Positions 10,201 to 25,200 of a stretch of 35,130 bases of DNA are shown in pieces. Each line of letters begins with the position of its first letter. Position 1 is the first letter of the stretch. Both the position numbers and the translations under genes were made by a program. The notes under the pieces were generated by a model that saw only the letters and a list, made by a program, of their open reading frames with translations, searched no databases and was not told the origin of the DNA. Source of the stretch: Saccoglossus kowalevskii. Taxonomy: Eukaryota; Hemichordata; Enteropneusta; Harrimaniidae. The stretch is taken from NCBI RefSeq assembly GCF_000003605.2, contig NW_003149767.1:359205-394334 (forward strand), in the 5' to 3' direction.

Positions 10201-13200
10201 ATACTGAGTATTTGTTACTGTTTCATATTAAAGTTATTCTTAGTTGAAGACATCATGAACAGACATGTGGCAATCAACACATGTCATGATTTATTCACAA
10301 CCACCATCTCAGAAGTAAGATTTACATGATTGTCTCACCTGCTCTTCCAGATAGTTGTTTACTTCTTCAAGTTTTTTATTAACTTCTTGCCTGGCCTGAA
10401 ACAAAAACAGGATGTTTATTATAAATTTAAATTATAACTTTTTTTAAAATATCAAGACAGAAATTTCTTTTTTTTCCATTTAATTTATAATTACCTGAGA
10501 TTCTACACTTTGTTTGAATTTATCCATTTCATCTTTCTCAATAAATTCATTTCCTAAACTTGACTGGAAAATAAAACAAGAATTGTCAGTGTTAATCAAC
10601 AAGAATAAAATCATAGACTACTGTAAAAGGGTTAATTATTCACTGGGTTTTAATTTTGCTTATGTCACTGACTGGAAAATGCGCTAATTTAAAACCCAGT
10701 GAATATGTAAAATTAGCATAGAACACATTATCTAAATGATAAAACAGTGTATTTAAAACCCACTGAATATTCCTGATATGGTAAATCAGCGAAATTTAAA
10801 CCCAGTGAAAATTAGTCATTTTACAGTAATTATTTCTTTCTTATTTATTAAGACCAATTCAACTGTTTGTCATCCATCTGAGTTGATGTGCATATGTGTG
10901 TCTGTATATGTTTGCTTGACTGTGTGCATAAAGGTATGTCTGATTGTGGAATAAGGTTTAATTGGTACTTCAAACAAAAATATAAACTTGACACATAATA
11001 TATAGCACAGAAAATGTCAAAAGGAATAGGTTTCAAACCACTTAGTTTAAAACTTTCTGAATACTGTAACATTTTGTTAACTCATCTACTGGTAGTGGTA
11101 AAAAGAAAATAATTCCAGCTACCGGTACTTGAGCTAAAACTACTGTCAACTCACCTTGACTTTGGAGAGTTGATCCTGCAACTTTTTAACAGCCTTCTGT
11201 AGCTTTTCATTTTCCTTAAAATGATAAATAACAAAAATTGGAAATAATAATAGTTAAGTTTCGCTCAATCTTTTCCTTTTTTTTTTTAAATAGGAATGCT
11301 TTGTCACAGACTCCAGTTTTAAAATTCTGTGAGGAGAACCAACAAAACGAGGCTGTGCATCCTTGCATCATAATGGCATTTTAGCAATTTAATGCTGTCA
11401 TTACTTATCTACATATAAATGTTGCTCATTTCATACAACAGAAAAGCAAAATGTGCAAGTGCAATCTTATTATAAAAGCTTACCCGTTTCATGTTTTTGG
11501 TTGAGCTGAGTTCTACAATAAAGCAAACAAAACAAACTAAGTTAATTTGAAATGCTGTATTTATTGTGAATAAATATTATATAGTTATTGGCCTCGCCGG
11601 AGGTCGATATCAAGAATTATCGTCCCCAAGTGGCTGTTAATGGCCGAAGCGAAGTTTTATTACCCCAAAAGAAAACAGTAAGCTAAATAACAGTGTAAGT
11701 CAAAGTGCAAACTTGCTCAGTTAAAATCAAAATTATCCCCTAGTGAAAACATGCATTCAAAAGTATCATCCATCCTTTTTATCATCAACAACAATCTAAA
11801 TGTCCCGGGTGTTATGACATTAGAGCCAGTAACACACAAAATGACATCAGAGGTGAGAAATATGCTAAGAGAGGCCAATATCAATATTTATCAAATAATC
11901 ATGTGACTACTTTTGACCAATAACATTGACTGTCTCATACTTGAGGTTAATAATCATGCAAATGAATCTACTACACTACACTAGGACTGTTGTGATTTGA
12001 CAGTAATACAGTATTGATAAATCATCAAAACTTCAATCATTCTGTACAAATGAGGAAACAAACAAACTCACCATTTTGCATCTGTCGGTGGCTGGCTTCC
12101 ACACTGGCACGCATATCATTCTCTAATTGTAACTGATGGTTTATCTCTTCATTCTGACGACGCAGACTACCGATGGTGTCGTCAAACGTTCTGCGTTCGT
12201 GGTCCATGTCTGCCTGTATAGACTTAATACGCATCTCTGGGGCTTCTAAATCCTACAATAAATTCACACAACTAAAGTTAGTAAGTTTGATACATTTTTA
12301 CCTAAAACTCTCTGGTTGCTTAGTAACCATGTACACAACAATGTTGATCATGACAGCAGCCAAGTAGGGGACTCAAATCTTTCCTCCCCCTCCCTCTGTC
12401 ATGGATGTGTACAATTTTTACACACTCTTTATATATTCATCATATATATATATAATTTTTGCCACGTAGGTAGATTTCCTGATATCCACTATGACTCGCT
12501 GTTTCAAAGATCTGAAAGATAAGTTTACTGCCACAAGTCATTGTGGCTCAATTAAAGTGTCCAATGATCAGTTTATTACCACAAAATTTTCATTGTCCCC
12601 CCGATGCATTAACATTTTGTCTTTTGCAAAAACAAACTTTATTTTATTGCAAAGTGTAAACACATAATAGATTTCAAATACTTCCTACCTTCAGTCGTTT
12701 TTTTGCCGATTTCAGTGCTGCTTTCAACATATTGATTTCTTTCTGTTGTTGTTTATTTCTAAAGTTAAAAAAAAACTAAATACATTCAGTTTTTATACCG
12801 GAATGCTGTAACAATTTATTTTTTTTGCAGTTTTCAGCTACCGGGGTATGTTAAGTTTCTACTAGTTTATGCATTGTTTAAAAGTGCTATGAAAACCAGT
12901 GTGGCATCTTTGTAATTGCAAGTAGTTTTAATTATACTGTGACCATTTCATTAAAGTTTGCAAGAATCTTTATCACATTTAAATATTCTGTATGTATTTA
13001 TTTTCACACAAAATGGACTAGGCAAATGAATATAACTACGGTAACAAGTACAGGAAAGCATGAATGGCAAGCACGCTAAAAACTCGTTCCTGCTCTGCCA
13101 ATCTCAAAAAATGACCTACTTTTGTACTTCCTGTTCAACCTTAGCATCCGCTTGTCGCTTCAACTCCAGTGCTTTCCTTATTTTCATTTTCCCCTGATAA

Positions 13201-16200
13201 TAAACAACAACAATTAATGAAGTTGAAGATGCAAGCAGAGAAACAAAATTTTCCCTTTCATGTCTAAGTGTTATATCTAATAATTATTAGATATAAATCT
13301 TTCCATTTTCATTCATTCATTATTTAAATATTGCAGGGGGGGGGGGCTATGCAATGACTTGAACTTACCTCGCTCACTTGATCTTCCACACCAGTACGTG
13401 CTCTCTCCAGCTGAGCCATTCGCAATCCCAATTTGGATCGCGACTTGACTTCATTTTCCCATAGTCCTTTGTGATCTTCGGCTTCCCTCGCATACAGACT
13501 TCGTGCCGCAACCTCCTCACTCAACTTATCTTCCAAGTGAATGTTTGCACTCTTAAGATTAGCCACCAGAGCTTCTAGACTGCCACGCACCTTCTGTGAA
13601 TCTTGTAAGTCTTGTTCCAGCATCGAGATTTTTTTAGTATCATGATCTGTGTTTGACAACAGTTTTGTCTTTTCAATCTCAAGCTGGTGCATATTTTCTT
13701 CCAATTCTCGTTTCTTCTCAATGAGTTCCTGGGCCTTGACGAGTTCTTGTGTTGTGTCCTGTAAGGCTTTCTCAGCCTGTTCCAGTCTACTCTGCAGGTC
13801 TCCCGTTCGGTGACCCAATTCTGCCCGATCCTTCTCAGAATCAATAAGCTGAAATGGAACATATTAGATGTCAAGTTCCGTAATGCTACGCATGCTGTAT
13901 TGTTATACATTGTACTTACCAACACATTATATAAAGTAATAATTTTTCATGAACACAGAAATATGATACCGGTACCACTAATTTCAGCAAACTAATAGCA
14001 TTAACTACCAGTCATAGCATACATTTCATCATTAAATAACTATCCAGTTATTCACTGAAATGCACGAATTGGTAAATTTGTGTGTAATACATGCTTAAAT
14101 CAATCATAGCTGTGAGACTGGCCATATGGTAGAGAATACATATTCTTGTAGATTTCATAGTACATTTCATTGCAAAGACAGCATTGGTAACATGTGTATA
14201 ACACAATGCGAGTTTAACAACAGCATAGATTAGGTGTCAGCTTTCTGGGATCAGAATGACCAATAACTATTGTAGCATCAATCTCGCACAAACTTGTGCT
14301 GCTGACATTGCACACCCTGAATTCAACAGGTGTGTGATGAATATATTGTGTATAAATACAGGGACTCACTTTCATATGCAGAGAAAAATGTTCAAGACTC
14401 ATCAAAGCATACCAATGTTACCCTTAGTGTACAGATGATAGACTGAAGTCATCACTCGAGAAGTACTGAGGGCAGTGTAGTTGTGGGATGTTGAGTACAA
14501 TTGAAAGGTGAGCAATGTTTCCTCAATCAAATATTTTCACACTTTATAGTTACCATTGATATTTCAACAATATTCCTGGTTTCACATTTTTTTATAAACA
14601 CATTTACACACACACAGTACAAACAGCAGTTATTACTTGTGAATAATAGCCGATGGTGAGCAATTTGGTCAGCGTTTATAAATATTAAAGCTGCTGTGAT
14701 GCTCCTGACCAAAATGATCTTGAATAGTAACAATCAGATTCTGTACAAGGAATCAGGGCCAACTCGAAATCAATAACTGATATTCCTTCAGGCCAATATA
14801 GTGAGCAATATATAAATTACATAATTACATAAATAGATGGAAAAATTGACATAAACCATGGATTGCATTGAGACATAAAGCACCTGTGCTGACCCGTGAC
14901 AAAACAAACATATACACACTACATTGTAATATTTATCATATATAGAGATCCAGTCTTTTAATTACACATGTTTTGCAAATCACTGCTGGCTATAGCCAAT
15001 GTATCCCGTAATCTACGAGTGATCTGTACTAAAGGACATGTATACATATACTAAATGACACATTAACCTTGAGTAATTTATACGTATTACAGAGATTTGG
15101 AGTATACGCTAGTTGATTATAACTGGCAGAAATATGATAATAATTATGATAAATAAAATATATTGTCAATTTTTCACAAATTATATTACCTGAAACAGCG
15201 ATATGTAACAAAAGCTATAGTTATTTTTACTTTTGTGTCAAGTCTGTATAAATGTCAGCCAAAATGAAAATTTAGAATAAGGCTTAATTATTCACTAGAT
15301 TTTATTTTTCTTATTTCACTGCTAAATATGTTATGTATATTTTATTATGCTAGCTAATAATCAAATTTAACAATGGAATGTATTGTTTTATTTAAAAAAA
15401 CAGTGAATATAAAATCAAATCCACTAAAATTAAACCAACTATCAAACCTGTGCTCAGTGACCACCTCTACTGGTATATGAAGACCACCTGCCTATAGTGA
15501 CCACTTTTAAGGCAAAACATATGAGCAACCTTTGTATAAAGACCATCTGTACTATATGACCACCATTTCAGCAATATTTTCATTTGCTTTTAGCATTCTG
15601 TTTATCAAACAGTTTTTAATTTCCTCAAGTTAGTACTTTTAAGTTTAGCCACCAATTTTATTTAATTTTGATAACCCAAATAAATGTGCTTTTTATTGCA
15701 AACGTACCATCTTATTATTTTCTGAACAAATATTATGTTGGCTACCCATAATAAAAAATCCAACGTCAATATAAAGACCACCTGTCTATTAAGACCATTT
15801 CAATGACTTCCCTTGGGTGGTCATTATACACAGGTTTGACTGTATTTCTAAAACAGGATGCAAACCACTCATATACCATTCCATCTTATATATTGCAGTG
15901 AAGTTCTCAAATAGAGTGCTCAGTCAGTGTTAATATCTACATGGCATTTGGAGAATTTCAGTAAGAGATAATTTCTTGAAACTTGTACTGTGAAAACTAC
16001 TATTAATAACAGTATTTTGTACATTTGGATGGTGCAGTGTGCAATCCTCATAAACTTGAAAGTGCATCTGCATTGACAGTGTAATTGACGTAATACCGAT
16101 GTGACTGGATCTATACATATGATTATACAATTACCAGTACACAATTTACCTGTTGATGTATGTTTGCATGTGATTCCTTCTCCCTTTCAAGCTTAGCGCA

Positions 16201-19200
16201 TTCCTAAATGCAGATATAAGGATATTGTGTAATCTAAACAAGCAATAACTACGATAGATAGAACTCAACCCATCCCACCAAAGAGAGACATCTCCATTCT
16301 AAAAACACATCAAGTGTGATCAAATGTTGTTTCTCTGGCCTGAAGATTATGTCTTGTTTGCAAAACTTTGTTACGATAACAAATCTATATCGTTATGACT
16401 CAATTTAGAATATTCTCATTTGCAGACTGCTTTAGAGATGTTTGGTGGCTGAGTATTGAGAATGTTAGTATGTGTAACTGCATTTGTCCCATTAAGAGGA
16501 AAATCTTATTCATGGCTAAACAAAGCCTAACTCTGAAAGATCCTTGACCATGGTTCCAAAATAATAGCGATAACCATGTAATATCAGGTTATTACGAAAA
16601 TACAACAAAGTATGCACAGAGACAGTACAGTGACTGTACTGATCAACGTATAGCAGAGGTTGATACATTACTATACTGCCTGAGTACATACTTTGCGGTA
16701 TTCTTGTAATATTATTATACATCTGTGTAAACATGTGCTATAATAATCACATTTACTTTTTTTCTGAATGTGTTTAAAACCACAATGACGGCAACCAAAT
16801 GCAGTTACAAGATACTAAAAAAGACTGCCTGGCATCTTATCTCTGTAGTATGTATAATACATTATACTAACATGTCAGGCAAAGAGTGACAGTGAAATGA
16901 CAAATATTATCTATAGCATGCGGTCGTTAATAAAGGTACTTTTAAACCAAGCACACCCAAGATGGCAGGACACACACAGAATAAGAACCACCTCATACGC
17001 AATATTTTATTAACAGTTGTAATCATGACATAAAAACACACAGAAATGATAGAATATTATTTATCCACCATATAAATGCACATGCAAAAACGTTTACACC
17101 AACAACATGCAATTTTGATTTAAATAATGTCATGCAAATAACACAACAATGACAAATTATTAATATCGAAATATTAAAAAATTTTAAAATAGAATATTGC
17201 TAACAAACATATATTTTTTTAAATTATATAATTAACATCAGGCAAATTAGGATATATATACATATTTTTTAAGATTCTGTCATTCTTCCAAATGTTAGTG
17301 AAACTGAGAAACTTGTTTTACGTGTTTTATTAACAAACTTGTGGACTAGTACTAGTCATACCTAAACAAAAATATTTTGCAATAATTTTGTTTGCAACCC
17401 AAAATGAGACTGGAGTTGGCACAACAGAAAAAAGACTTTATTCCTGAAACCACATAAGTTTTTTTACATTTTCTTATTTCAATTCAACAATGAATGCTCT
17501 AAATGGAATTAATTAGTTAAATGTAGAGGAGGCATGGATATTGTTTTAATAGTGATTTTGAAATGTAGCGAGTTTCCCCAGTTAGTATTTTGCCTGATGG
17601 TTTAGTTTATTGAACATAATACAGCATACACATATAAAACCTACCTTAGATGATGATTCAACCATTACCTCAGCAGTTGAAAGTTTTTTGATAACATCAG
17701 CTAGCTCCTGTAAATGGTGGAAAAAAAAGAGTGATGAAAGAAATTATAATTTCAGGACTCCAGAAATTAAGTGTTAAAATGAGGTTTCTGATAAAAAACA
17801 AAACAATCAATTATCCAAACAGACCTGTTGCAGTTGACCAATGTGTTGCTCTTGTTTACTGTTTTTTTCTTCCAATCTCTGCAAGTCGTTATTGAGTCTG
17901 TCCACCATCTGGTTCAACATAGCATTCTTTTCTTGCAGCATTTCTCTATTTTTATCGTAATCTGTCTTCATCGACGTCAGTAGATTATCTAATTTGCCCT
18001 ATATTCCAAAAAACAAGGTTTATCAATACAAAAGACTTATACATTGATTTTATTAGAAATCCCAATATCAGCGAGCCTTCATAGTTGTATAACTTGCTCC
18101 TATCATTCTGTGTCAAAACAAACAAACTTACTTGGCTGCCATTGCTTTCATACTTCATTTGTGATAATTCATTCTGTGTACTTGCCAGTCTGAAAGAAAC
18201 AAACAGTGGCACCGGTATAGGTTTTTAAGTACTGGCATGCAATAAGAATTTTAACAATTACAGATAACAACTTAAGAGAAAGCTCATATGGTACAACAAT
18301 CACTGGGATTAATGGCAAAAAACCACTAACTATTTAACAGCCGTACATAAAGATTATTAGTCATTTTTCACAGGTGTGATGTTGATTATATAGTAAGGTA
18401 TAAATTTCTTCACACACAAAGCATTGATGTTATATATATATAATTCATTTGCATCAAAGATTTATAAAATAAGGCAATGCAACTGGTATATATGTGATGA
18501 AGATTCAAAAATGAAGACATGCAGATTACAAAATTATAGATAGATTTGTACAAGTACTAAAATAAATGAGACTGAAAGAACTGGATTTTGTTCGTCTAAG
18601 ACTGTTTCCCTAGTGTTCTTGCTCATTTGCAAAGTTGAAAATCTCTTACTTATTTCTATTTACACAATAAAATCATTCTAAGCATCTACTGCATTCAGTT
18701 ATGCTATTGACTAGAAATACTACATGTACACACATTTCTACCAGGACTGTGATGAACAAACCCACATATACAGTGTAGTAGTACAGTGCATACACGAATA
18801 CAGCTTCATGTGGTTATCTTTCATTCTCACAGATATGATGTACTAACCTGTCATTGGCAGATTCCAACTTGGCCTCCATTTTGATTTTTTCTTCCTGGAT
18901 TGTCAGAAGAAGAGAATCAAGATTATCATTTGACATCCACAGAAGAAATTAGCAAAGGCAGATACACATCAGTGAACACAGTACATAAATAACTGTATAC
19001 GTACCTTGTCTTTCATTAATTCCTTCTCCACACTTTCCAACATGGATTTTCTCTGATCCAGTTCTCTTTGTAAGGATATTAACTGACCAGATTTCTCAGT
19101 CATGTTAAGAGTTGCTATGTGTAACTGAAAACAAAAGTATATTTTAATAATTTATAAAAATGAATGATGTGTTGCATGGTTGGTTTGCACATTACATTGT

Positions 19201-22200
19201 AGTTTTATCACAAGTGCGTGATTAGACTTCAAATAAGTTACATACAAATATAACTAACAAGGACGGACATGAATACCAATGAAGACAGTCTTTGGTCACT
19301 TATTGTGGCAATGGTCAAAATATCACCAGCATATTTTGAATTGTCAACTCTTCTTGGAAAAGGAATGCCATTTCATATTGGATACTAGTACTCATTGAGT
19401 GAGAATCAAAACAGTCTGTCAAAAAGGTCACTCCACATTATTGTTGATTGGTACCACTACATGTACATCAACAGGGTCCACTCAACAAGTTCAAACGCCA
19501 AATCAACTTTTCCATATTTCCTTTAAAAACTCAATCAAGACTTGCAGACAATGGAAAATTATGTCCATTTAGTCAAAATTACCAATTTGAAAGAAATCAT
19601 TGAAAAATACATAAATATGCAAAATGTTGACAAACACAGTTACAACAAGATTGATATTATTACCTCATGTTCTAAACTCTTCACTCTGCTTTCAGCCGCA
19701 CCAAGGCTCTGTGACTTCGACTGTGAATAGAAAACAGTGAATTTAGAAAATAAAAGTGCAATTTTCACAATCACTATAATTACAGCTTATAAAAGAGAAA
19801 ACTACAAACCTGTAGACTATCTCTTTGGTTGGACAATTCCATTTCTAATCTCTCATTCGCCCTCTGCAGTTCATCACGGTCTCGTTGACTAGAACTGATT
19901 GGAAAAAATATTGATAAGTTAGTCACATGTACATGCAGTCTTGATTATAATCACTATTAATGTGCGTGGTAATATTGACATATTCAAGTGAATTTGTGAG
20001 TTGTATATTTTACATTCCAAAAAGGGATATGGTAAATTTTATATATATTTGGTCTAAAAAAAAACACAGTGAACTTTCGGAGAAGCGCCAAGATTTCAAC
20101 CAATGTTTTGCTGGGAACAATTGTGTCACTGTAGGTCACACCATGCAGGGGAATCATGCAGCAAAGATCAGACTAATAAAACCCTTCACCACACACTACT
20201 ATATTTCACCAGTAATGAATCAATCTATCAATCAGGTAATACCATGCATGAGAAAATATGATATTGAACAAACAGAGCTGATTGTAGACTAGAAGCCAAT
20301 TACATCCCGATATAAGGAACCAATCAATAAACAGCAATATAACAAAACAAGCATATTTGGGAAATTGTATTCACCTATCTGGAACACTGTATTTGAAAAT
20401 GATGAAGAAAAAAAAGGACAAAACAAATATTCATAACTTTCTCACCACAGAAAGCTCCACAAAATATGCATAGTTCAAGAATTGAATAAAACATGAAAAC
20501 TGGGGTAATTATATTCACGTGGTGAATGCCAATGAGACATATTTTTCTCATTTTAATGATCACATTGAATTGAAAAGCAGCACATGTATGGTATAGATGC
20601 AATATGATATATTTACATGATTGAATACATTTATTTTATGCAATTCAAATGTGAGTAATGCAAAAGACCACATTCCTGCAACATAGATTACTGACAGTGT
20701 ACGTCGTGTTATGCTTGATCCAATTTTCAGATGACAAAATTAGGGAGTTACATGTACTAATTATTTCTTAGCGAGGAAAAGAATTTAAGGACACCGTACC
20801 GTTCTACATCACTCTTCGTTTGCTGCGCCCTCTCTAGTTCATGAGTTAATGTGGTTACTCGTGTATTCAAATTCTTGACCTGAAACATCAAAATTGATTG
20901 TGTTAAGTAGTTGTAAATATGAATAGGTAGTGAAGAATTAACACAAATTTTTCACATTTAACTAACAGCGAAAATAAAACCTACAGAATAAGTTTATCAG
21001 ATTTACAGTTTATTTTCAATGAATATAAAGCAAAATGACATGTTAGACAGACAGACAAGCTAATTATCATAATTGAGTGGTTCACCAGATGGAATAACTT
21101 GGAATACGGTCATTTGCATGTCTTATCAATGGATTGTTACAGTGTGGGTATTAATTAAGCAGCTAAGAATGAAATCAGACAAACATGAAAATAATTCTAC
21201 AACACATGCACATACCTCTTGTTGTAATTTATCTTTCTCAGCCTTCTCTTTCTCATAGTTTGTCACCAGTAAGTTGTTTTCAGCTTTAGCTGCACCAAGG
21301 TGTGCATTGTAAGTCATTGTAGCGTGGGCCAATGCTTCCTCATTCAACCTCTGTGAAATGTAAACATAAAATGTAACATCAACAAGAGCTGCTAGAGGTA
21401 TCTTGACGTTTGGCAATCCAGATGGCATTGACCGAAACAAATTCTACACACATACACATACAAATTTAATCTGAGCACTTACAATAGTATGTCAGGACAC
21501 TTATTCATAACATTGCTTATAAAAGTTTTCCAGTCTAATGAATCAAACACTTTAGTCTGTGAAACTGTTTGTTTTGTCCCACGTGATTTAGACTGTACTA
21601 TTTGAAATCTATTCTAGCAGTGTCTACCTTTATATGATTGATTTCAATTCTCAGTACCAAGTTCAGTGTGGGGCTTAACTCTACCAAGGGTAATCCTACA
21701 GCCCAGGATAAGTAAAATTGTCATTTGACAACTTAATACTTTAAACATTAATGTCAAGCCCTGTGAGGTGAAAGCTTACAATTTACAACTTACAATATCA
21801 TTCTTGAGTTCGTCGACACGATTGTTCATTTCTTCATTTTCCATGGCCAGCATACCTTGGTCGTCTTTGTATCTCATTCTAACTCTTTCCAACTCCATCT
21901 GTAAATAAGTAGTCACAAACACACACTGCTGTTACTAGTTTTTATAGGATTAAGCTGTATGGAGTATGTAACAATTTTTTTTTTAACAAAATTTAGCGTT
22001 CACTAATAGACAATAGACATATTAAATAGCTACTGAAATCTTGTTAAGAGTAAGAAGACTTGTTTTTGACATCAAATAGTGTTCCATTCTCTCTCATCAA
22101 TGCATCCACAGTACAAACAAGATGTCAAGATCAGTGTATGCAATGACAGGAGAGAATGCAGTACAACAACAAGTCTTCCGGTTTTCCTGCTCTCAACAAT

Positions 22201-25200
22201 ATCTCATTGGTCAGTTGCATCCAATGTCTACTCAGGATGCAGGTAACTCTTTAAAACTTACATCTTACAATAAGATTTTCAGTTAAAATGACAGTTTATA
22301 TTATAAGTATTTTTTATTTAAAGTGCTGTGAGCATTGATGAATTTCAATATCACTTTTAAAAACGGATACACAAGTTATTGAACTTCTGACACCAACATT
22401 TGATACAATCGATTACATTTTTCTGGCTATATTACAGTGGAAGTTACTTACTTTTAGCCCATACAATTCAGCTTTGAGTTTATCACTGTGGTCTAAAGCG
22501 GATTTACGATTCTCATCAGCAGCTTCCAGTCTAGTGAATATTTCAGCCTACAAACCAGAGATAACACACAGTACTGTATGAGATGCTATGTACAACAATC
22601 AATACAAAGGGTCAAATAAGTCGCATAAAACAACTCTGCTTATACCGGTAGATAAAATGAATTATTTATTTACACGAAATTGGAACAGGCATGGTTGAAA
22701 CTGCTGCCCATTGCATATGTCCCAGAATGCATTTGTTCAATTGTGATAGTGTTTTTATCAACTGATATAAATATACATGGTAAGAGTAATAACATACAGT
22801 GGGAACTCATTAACACCCAAAAAGGTAAGGTAACACCTAATATGGACCAAACAACTATAAATAAAGTTAATTATAACTTAACACAAATAAGAGTTAGCTT
22901 AATGATTCTAGAATATTATTGAAAATAAGATTGATAGTTTTTACATGCATTACCATATTTGCTCTATTAGAAAGATGCAACTCCAAGAAGAAAAGCTCAT
23001 TCGAATGTACCGGTAGTCTGTTTTGTTTATGAATTGACATTTACGTATAAATCACATGCATTTTTAACAGAGCAAATAGTACCTAAGTATTAACAATAAT
23101 ATAAAGAGTACCAAAAAAAAAAAAGAAAGGCTGTGGGGAAGGAATCATGCATTGATTTTATTGTTTTCATAAAATATAACAGGCTTGGACATTGACAAGG
23201 ACATGCATATAATTGTACATGATGTCAGTTTAAAATGACATGGATTGCAACACAGAACTGACGACGACGATGATGACTTGTACCTTTTCTTCCTGAAATT
23301 GTTCAGCTTCCTGAGAGTAGTCAAATTAGCAAACAGAAAGAAAGGATAAGAAATGCAATTGAATAAGAGTGCAGTTTTTACAAAACTTTGGAGGTGAGTT
23401 CTCCTATTGGATGAGGTTCTATTTTCATGAACAACAAGTTGAAAAATAAAAGAAAGCTCCTAGAATCCCCAAAACTATGATAATTTACTCCTATTTGATA
23501 TGTATTGTGTTCAACACTCATATAGAAGATGAGTAACTTTAACACATGTAGGTATTGTCGAAACATGAAAGCGCACAGTGCAATGGAATACATGTATAGA
23601 TAATGATATTTTACGAATAACTTGATATTATAAAGCTACGCATTATAACTAGGACCTAGTGTCTTTGTAATATGTACAGATTTAGAAATTTCTAGAGTGC
23701 TGAGTGAAGATGAAAGGAACGATAGTGATACATCGGTGTATACATCAGATGGATAGTGCTGAGTAGTAAGAATGCTGAACTGCAACTGTGAACTCTTTTT
23801 TTTCCTATGACCTAATTATTACAGAGAGGGACTAATTTACCAATATGCTTTGTATTTTTATTTTGATAAGGAAACAAACATTTTGTCAATGAAATATACA
23901 TCAAAATATCTAGAATTTGCAACATGTATGTGTATGGATGTGTAAAATGCATTGTTTAGTTACACAAAATTCAACTGAAGCTGTGTGATGATCCCCACAA
24001 TACACATTGCAGTTATGACACTTGTACATGTGATATGGTTCTCAATGGGTTGTGTTCTTGACAGACAAAACTGGCTATTTTGATATGATCCATTTTCATC
24101 ACGTAGAAACCCAGTAGTACATATACATGTTACCTGTTGCAGCGCTTCATGAATTTTAGTGTGATCTTGACTGAGTTGTTCTTGTATGATCCTGGCACTA
24201 CGTTCTTGGGCAAGTTCTTTTCGTGTTTCACCATTGTCTTCTTGCAACTATAGGAAATAACAAAAAAATGAGGAAAAATAAAAAAATATTTGATAGAAAA
24301 ATTTTAAAAGATTATTGCAACTGAGGGTTATATGAAGATTTTTCACCTCGGCTTTGCCTTGTAAATGATTGTTTTCATCAGGAAGACACATCTCCATATG
24401 CCCTTAAGCTTACATGTGATTTGCATACACTTGAGGGGTAAACATGTACTTTGATTTATTTCATTCATGTGAAAGTCTCTTTTCCAATAAGCTCGGCATA
24501 CTAGAATATGAGTGATGACAATGGCTTCTAGTCTTGTACAAGCTCCCCCCCCCCCTCAAAAGGTTTGTATTATGTCACAGGGAGAAGGGTAAAACTATTA
24601 TGTTTCGAAAACAAGATTTATGTTCAGTGTTTAACACTAAATTAAATACTTGCTTTTTAATACATGTATTGAAGNNNNNNNNNNNNNNNNNNNNNNNNNN
24701 NNNNNNNNNNNNNNNNNNNNNNNNNNNNNNNNNNNNNNNNNNNNNNNNNNNNNNNNNNNNNNNNNNNNNNNNNNNNNNNNNNNNNNNNNNNNNNNNNNNN
24801 NNNNNNNNNNNNNNNNNNNNNAAACAAACAAATAAATGTCATTGTGACTTGCTATATTATGATATTTCATTCCATTATGGCATACCAGGTAAACCCTCAT
24901 CAATCCTACCAATTACTGAACTCCTACCTGTTTTATGGTATTCAATGAACTTTTGAGTTCCATCTCCAAGGTCCTGGATGATAATTCAGATTTCTGTCTG
25001 CTCTCCAACTCTCTGTGATTAGAAGTAAAGAAAACACACATAATAAACACACATAATAGTAATAGACATGAATGCATGACAAGAATGCATGACAAATTAC
25101 ATATAGGAGTCCAGGCAATTGTAATTACAACACACAATATAGTGTTCCATTTTATAATTGATTGATTTTAGGATGAGTCTTAGACTTACTGTAAGTATTG

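Larger units (their letters stand above)
13849..16149 (-). other. Largest intron of the coiled-coil half
   Basis: A 2.3-kb intron with no extra exon required by phase. Its right third holds two non-coding transposons, listed separately at about 15276-15435 and 15439-15844. The rest is AT-rich with short direct repeats only. Confidence 0.65.

Noticed and set aside
12422-12456. (TA)n run and other short AT or homopolymer tracts (also 13335, 24544, 32902)
   Set aside because: They are ordinary simple sequence in introns, with no sign of function.
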